Below are positions 7,361 to 10,131 of a stretch of 10,131 nucleotides of DNA, one piece after another. Origin of the DNA: Caulobacterales bacterium RIFOXYB1_FULL_67_16 (GTDB lineage Bacteria; Pseudomonadota; Alphaproteobacteria; Caulobacterales; Caulobacteraceae); the NCBI GenBank assembly GCA_001796045.1, contig MGLN01000061.1, forward strand, positions 14,328 through 24,458. Direction: 5' to 3'. The notes under the pieces were generated by a model. It was not told the DNA's origin. It saw only the letters and a list, made by a program, of their open reading frames with translations, and did not search any database. Within the stretch, counting starts at the first letter, position 1, and every line of letters starts with the position of its first letter. The translations under genes and the position numbers were made by a program.

Positions 7361-7441
7361 GTCATCAACATTTCATTCGAACGTCGCCGATCTGCATTTT
7401 TTGGAATAAGCCCGCCCTGAAATCTGTGGAGCGAGACCAGA

Positions 7442-7475
7442 CTGAAGATTTTCTGTCACAAACGACTTCTATGAG
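7442..7475 (+). promoter_or_regulatory. Candidate PhoB-dependent promoter of the phospholipase C gene
   Basis: The plus-strand 18-mer CTGAAGATTTTCTGTCAC (7442-7459) matches the PhoB consensus CTGTCATAWAWCTGTCAY at 12 of 18 positions, with a perfect second half (CTGTCAC) and CTG at the start of the first half 11 bp earlier. Exactly 10 nt later comes TATGAG (7470-7475), a plausible -10. This is the arrangement of the Escherichia coli phoA promoter, in which the Pho box replaces the -35 element. Transcription would begin near 7482, leaving a leader of about 60 nt. The first half-site is poor, and a 12 of 18 match can occur by chance; the geometry is the stronger argument. Confidence 0.4.
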
Positions 7476-7541
7476 AGCCGCTTATCGGCGCCGAAGCTTG
7501 ATCCAGGCCGTCGTCGTCCGCCGCCTTCTACGGACAGCCCC

Positions 7542-9548
7542 ATGCCCCAGATCGACCGTCGCGGCCTGCTGGCCGGCTTGGCCGCCGCCGCCGCCTTTCC
7601 CTCGCTCGCGCGGGCCTTGAGCATCGCCCCCCGGGTTCGGACCGGCACGATCCAGGACGTCGAACATGTGGTGATCCTGATGCAGGAGAACCGCTCCTTC
7701 GATCACTACTTCGGCACGATGAACGGGGTGCGGGGCTTTTCGGACCCGCATCCGGCGCCGGCGCCCGCCGTCGACGGCCGCGCCCGCGACGTCCTGCTGC
7801 AGCATGACGGACGCGGCGAAGGCCCGGCCTGGCTGGCGCCCTTCCCGCTGAACACCCGCCAGACCTTCGCCCATATGCGGGTCGAGGGGACGCCGCACAG
7901 CTGGTCCGACGCCCAAGCGGCCTGGGACGAGGGGCGGATGGGACGCTGGCCCGAGGCCAAGCACGCCCATTCGATGGGCTATTACGAGCGGGCGGACATC
8001 CCCTTCCAGTACGCCATGGCCGACGCCTTCACCCTGTGCGACGCCTATTTCTGTTCGCTCCATACCGGCACCAATCCCAACCGCGTGATGATGTGGTCGG
8101 GCACGAACGACGGCTCGGGAGAGCGCGGCGGCCCCTGTATCGGCAACTCCCACGACTCGCTGCCGGAGCCGGGCGAGGACCAGGCGCCGTATCGCTGGAC
8201 CACCTATGTCGAACGGCTCCAGGCGGCGGGGATCGACTGGCGCGTCTATCAGGACATGGCCGACAATTTCACCGACAACCCCCTGGTCGGGTTCGAGGCC
8301 TTCCAGAAAGCGGCCGCCGGCGCCCCGGGTTCTGATCCGGCCCTGGTCGAGCGGGCCCTGACCACGCGGGCCCTGGACGGGCTGAAGGCCGACGTGCTGG
8401 CCGGTCGTCTGCCGCAGGTCTCCTACATCATCGCCACCGCCAAGGGGTCCGAGCACCCCGGTCCGTCCAGCCCGGCCCAGGGCGCCGACTATACGGCCCA
8501 GGTGATCGACGCCCTGACCGCCGATCCCGAGGTGTGGGCGCGCACGGTCCTGCTGATCAATTTCGACGAGAATGACGGCTTCTTCGACCATGTCCCGCCG
8601 CCCGCCCCGCCGTCGCTGGACGCCGACGGGCGACCGAAGGGCGGTTCCACAGTCGATCTGACGGGCGAGTATCATCTTCAGCCTGCCCGCCATGACACCC
8701 AGCTGGACCTGCCGCAGTATCGGGGCCGGCCCTATGGCCTGGGGCCGCGCGTGCCGATGTACGTCCTCTCGCCGTGGAGCCGGGGCGGGCGGGTCAATTC
8801 GGAGGTGTTCGACCACACTTCGGTGATCCGCTTCCTGGAGGCCCGGTTCGGGGTGATGGAGCCGAACATCTCGCCCTGGCGGCGCGCCGTCTGCGGCGAC
8901 CTGACCTCCTGCCTGGACTTCAGCGGGGCGGATGTTCAGCCGGTGGCCCTGCCCGCGACCGGGGCCGACGCCACGCGCGCCGCCGCCCTGGCCGGACGCA
9001 CCACCCCGCCGATCCCGGTCAGCCCGGCCCGGCCTGAACAGGTCGCCGGCTTCCGCCCGGCCTGCCCCAGCGTCTACGCCCTGGAGTGCGAGCCGGAGGC
9101 CCTCGCCGACGGCGGCGTACGCCTGACCTTCGTCAACACCGGCGCCCGGGCGGCGGTGTTTCACGTCTACGACCGCCTGAACCTGGAGGCCGGCCCCCGC
9201 CGCTACACGGTCGAGGGCGGCAAGCGGCTGCAGGACGTCTGGAGCGGCCAAGGCGGCGTGGATCTCCAGATCATGGGGCCGGAGGGCTTCCACCGCCGCT
9301 TTGTCGGCTCAGGCGCGGTCGCGCCCGTATCCGCCCGGCTAGAGTGGCGCGGCGCCGAACCGGTCCTCGTCCTCTCCGGCGAAGGGGAGGCGCGGATCGA
9401 CATGGGCGACGGCGAGCGGGCTGTTGCCGTGCGGGGCGAACACCGCATCAGGCTCGACCAAAGGGACGCCAACCGGACCTATGATCTGTCCGTCGAGGCC
9501 GGCGAGTGGCGGAGCGAGTTCGCCGGTCGCGCCCCGCTTCCGGCCTGA
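7542..9548 (+). CDS. Tat-exported phosphocholine-type phospholipase C
   Basis: Predicted to cleave phosphatidylcholine (or sphingomyelin) to diacylglycerol (or ceramide) and phosphocholine outside the cytoplasm. The 668 residues open with a Tat signal (DRRGLLAG, Arg6-Arg7, hydrophobic run, SLARA). The phosphoesterase domain of the PlcH/PlcN and AcpA superfamily follows: ILMQENRSFDHYFG (45-58) with metal ligands Glu49-Asn50, SLHTGTNPNR (172-181) with Thr177 as likely nucleophile, INFDENDGFFDHVPPP (339-354) with Asp342-Glu343, FDHTSVIRFLEARFG (423-437) and ISPWRRAVCGDL. Two C-terminal DUF756-type domains end it (about 525-590 and 605-663). Length is slightly below the roughly 700 usual for this family. 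The ATG at 7542 fits the signal peptide, but its ribosome binding site (CGGAC) is weak. It is divergent from the receptor operon, and a Pho-box-like promoter lies upstream. The exact head-group preference is inferred from the family. Confidence 0.96.
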   Translation: MPQIDRRGLLAGLAAAAAFPSLARALSIAPRVRTGTIQDVEHVVILMQENRSFDHYFGTMNGVRGFSDPHPAPAPAVDGRARDVLLQHDGRGEGPAWLAPFPLNTRQTFAHMRVEGTPHSWSDAQAAWDEGRMGRWPEAKHAHSMGYYERADIPFQYAMADAFTLCDAYFCSLHTGTNPNRVMMWSGTNDGSGERGGPCIGNSHDSLPEPGEDQAPYRWTTYVERLQAAGIDWRVYQDMADNFTDNPLVGFEAFQKAAAGAPGSDPALVERALTTRALDGLKADVLAGRLPQVSYIIATAKGSEHPGPSSPAQGADYTAQVIDALTADPEVWARTVLLINFDENDGFFDHVPPPAPPSLDADGRPKGGSTVDLTGEYHLQPARHDTQLDLPQYRGRPYGLGPRVPMYVLSPWSRGGRVNSEVFDHTSVIRFLEARFGVMEPNISPWRRAVCGDLTSCLDFSGADVQPVALPATGADATRAAALAGRTTPPIPVSPARPEQVAGFRPACPSVYALECEPEALADGGVRLTFVNTGARAAVFHVYDRLNLEAGPRRYTVEGGKRLQDVWSGQGGVDLQIMGPEGFHRRFVGSGAVAPVSARLEWRGAEPVLVLSGEGEARIDMGDGERAVAVRGEHRIRLDQRDANRTYDLSVEAGEWRSEFAGRAPLPA

Positions 9549-9992
9549 TCAGCCGCCGCGTCCGTCCGCCAGATAGGCGGCCACCGTCGGATAGGACTTG
9601 CCCTGCGGCCGCATGTCCTCGCAGGCGAAGGACTTCAGGCCGCCATAGATCCCCCCGGAGGGCGTGTCTTCCCAAGGAGTCTCTTCGGCGTACCGGTCGG
9701 TTTCCGCCCCGTCCGCGCCATAGGTAACGGTGACCGTCGTCCGCGACTGCCCGTCCGAGCAGCGGATCGCCACCTCTTCGACTTCGTGGCTGAGGTCGGT
9801 CGCCTCGCCCTGGGCGGGTACCCGGGCGAACCGGACCGTCGCTATGCCGTCCGTCGGCGTGAACGTGTCCTGATCGACCAGGTAGACGAGGGTGTTGCTG
9901 GCTGAAAACCGCGTCCAGGTCTCGGCCGCGGCCGGCGAGGCGGCGGCCAGGATGGCGAGGCTGACGACAGTCGATTTGGCGATTCCGCGCAT
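9549..9992 (-). CDS. Small secreted protein, surface-adhesin-E-like
   Basis: A 147-residue exported protein with signal peptide 1-23 (ending AAA before Glu24). The mature part looks like the surface-adhesin E fold: an opening ETWTRFSASNTLVYLVDQDT strand pair, a central AIRCSDGQSR (Cys78), TPWEDTPSGG (105-114), and FACEDM (Cys124). This Cys, W-x-x-P-x-G, Cys order is the pattern I recall for that family; the two cysteines could form a disulfide. The assignment is by pattern and moderate, and no function is established for most relatives. ATG at 9992 has GGAGGAG 4 nt upstream, but that site lies within a perfect 7-bp hairpin. The gene converges on the phospholipase C, with the two stop codons directly abutting, so it need not share that gene's role. 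Confidence 0.8.
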   Translation of the reverse strand: MRGIAKSTVVSLAILAAASPAAAETWTRFSASNTLVYLVDQDTFTPTDGIATVRFARVPAQGEATDLSHEVEEVAIRCSDGQSRTTVTVTYGADGAETDRYAEETPWEDTPSGGIYGGLKSFACEDMRPQGKSYPTVAAYLADGRGG

Positions 9993-9997
9993 GATGC

Positions 9998-10016
9998 TCC
10001 TCCCGTGAGGGGAGGA
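9998..10016 (-). promoter_or_regulatory. Hairpin that would hide the ribosome binding site of the adhesin-E-like gene
   Basis: In the mRNA, UCCUCCC, a CUCAC loop and GGGAGGA form a perfect 7-bp stem whose right arm is the Shine-Dalgarno sequence of the gene starting at 9992. The left arm mimics the anti-Shine-Dalgarno of 16S rRNA. Folding would limit ribosome access, so expression could depend on whatever opens the stem. No aptamer or upstream peptide is visible. Confidence 0.45.
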
Positions 10017-10027
10017 TTTGATACCCG

Positions 10028-10057
10028 TGATCGCCCGATTTCAAGCGGGTTCGATCA
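10028..10057. terminator. Inverted repeat at the end of the right-edge gene
   Basis: TGATCG+CCCG on one side and CGGG+TT+CGATCA on the other pair as a 10-bp stem interrupted by a 2-nt bulge, with an 8-nt loop. It includes the stop codon of the minus-strand gene at the right edge. There is no T tract on either side, so it is a weak terminator candidate or simply an mRNA-end structure. Confidence 0.35.
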
Positions 10058-10131
10058 GGGGCGGGCGCGGCTCGGCAGGGCCGCCACATCTTCTTCGGTG
10101 AGTGACTTGGTGACGAAGGCGCGGCAGGCGC
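10055..10131 (-). CDS. Unidentified protein, last 24 codons (5' end outside window)
   Basis: The minus strand reads open from the right edge to TGA at 10057-10055 and ends ACRAFVTKSLTEEDVAAL followed by PSRARP. Codon positions show the G/C-rich third base expected in this genome, and the other two frames look less protein-like. The tail contains no motif that I can assign to a family. The gene ends 63 bp upstream of the adhesin-E-like start on the same strand, so cotranscription is possible unless the hairpin at 10028-10057 terminates it. Confidence 0.5.
   Translation of the reverse strand, partial: ACRAFVTKSLTEEDVAALPSRARP

Noticed and set aside
7303..7620. 105-codon plus-strand open frame across the divergent promoter region
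   Set aside because: It overlaps the phospholipase C start in another frame, has no fitting ribosome binding site, and covers an AT-richer stretch that looks regulatory.
7482..9293. 603-codon open frame on the minus strand opposite the phospholipase C
   Set aside because: Its translation is rich in Gly, Arg, Ala and Val without any family motif, and the plus strand encodes a complete enzyme with all catalytic motifs. It is an antisense shadow caused by high GC.
9448..10089. 213-codon minus-strand open frame at the right end
   Set aside because: It overlaps the adhesin-E-like gene in another frame and extends antisense into the phospholipase C end. The 147-aa frame has the signal peptide, ribosome binding site and family-like motifs.
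1..10131. Mobile element, toxin-antitoxin, phage-defence or CRISPR-type system
   Set aside because: No transposase, integrase, terminal repeats, repeat-spacer array or defence domain is visible, and composition is even across the coding regions.

Overview
The window is high-GC, densely coded DNA from an alphaproteobacterium, most likely Caulobacteraceae (a Brevundimonas- or Caulobacter-like genome). The reasons are the base composition, two large TonB-dependent receptors of which one is of the Xanthomonas/Caulobacter (TonB-Xanth-Caul) type, and a Tat-exported phospholipase C. The genus is inferred, not proven. No tRNA, rRNA, CRISPR array, insertion sequence or phage gene is visible.

Layout. 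At 1-1346 (minus) is the N-terminal two thirds or so of a TonB-dependent receptor that runs off the left edge; it appears to use a TTG start behind a strong ribosome binding site. A gap of about 230 bp follows. At 1577-7291 (minus) lies a four-gene transcription unit, read from 7291 downwards: a 968-residue TonB-dependent receptor, a purple-acid-phosphatase-type metallophosphoesterase, a glycerophosphodiester phosphodiesterase (GDPD), and a catalytic-domain-free protein made of two copies of the phospholipase C C-terminal domain. The last three genes are joined by 1-4 nt stop/start overlaps. A 30-bp perfect palindrome separates the receptor from the enzymes. A 250-bp divergent regulatory region (7292-7541) leads on the plus strand to a phosphocholine-type phospholipase C (7542-9548) with a Tat signal. 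Its stop codon abuts that of a small secreted surface-adhesin-E-like protein on the minus strand (9549-9992). The last 24 codons of an unidentified minus-strand gene close the window.

How it fits together (inference). All the enzymes carry export signals and act on phosphoesters of lipid origin. The phospholipase C would release phosphocholine (and diacylglycerol) from phosphatidylcholine or sphingomyelin. The GDPD would split glycerophosphodiesters into glycerol-3-phosphate and an alcohol such as choline. The metallophosphatase would free phosphate from small phosphomonoesters. The receptors would bring a related ligand across the outer membrane. A Pho-box-like element with phoA-like geometry in front of the phospholipase C supports a phosphate-starvation role. 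The least expected part is the stand-alone tandem phospholipase C C-terminal-domain protein. It has no signal peptide, is translationally coupled to the GDPD and is paralogous to the tail of the phospholipase C encoded about 5 kb away.
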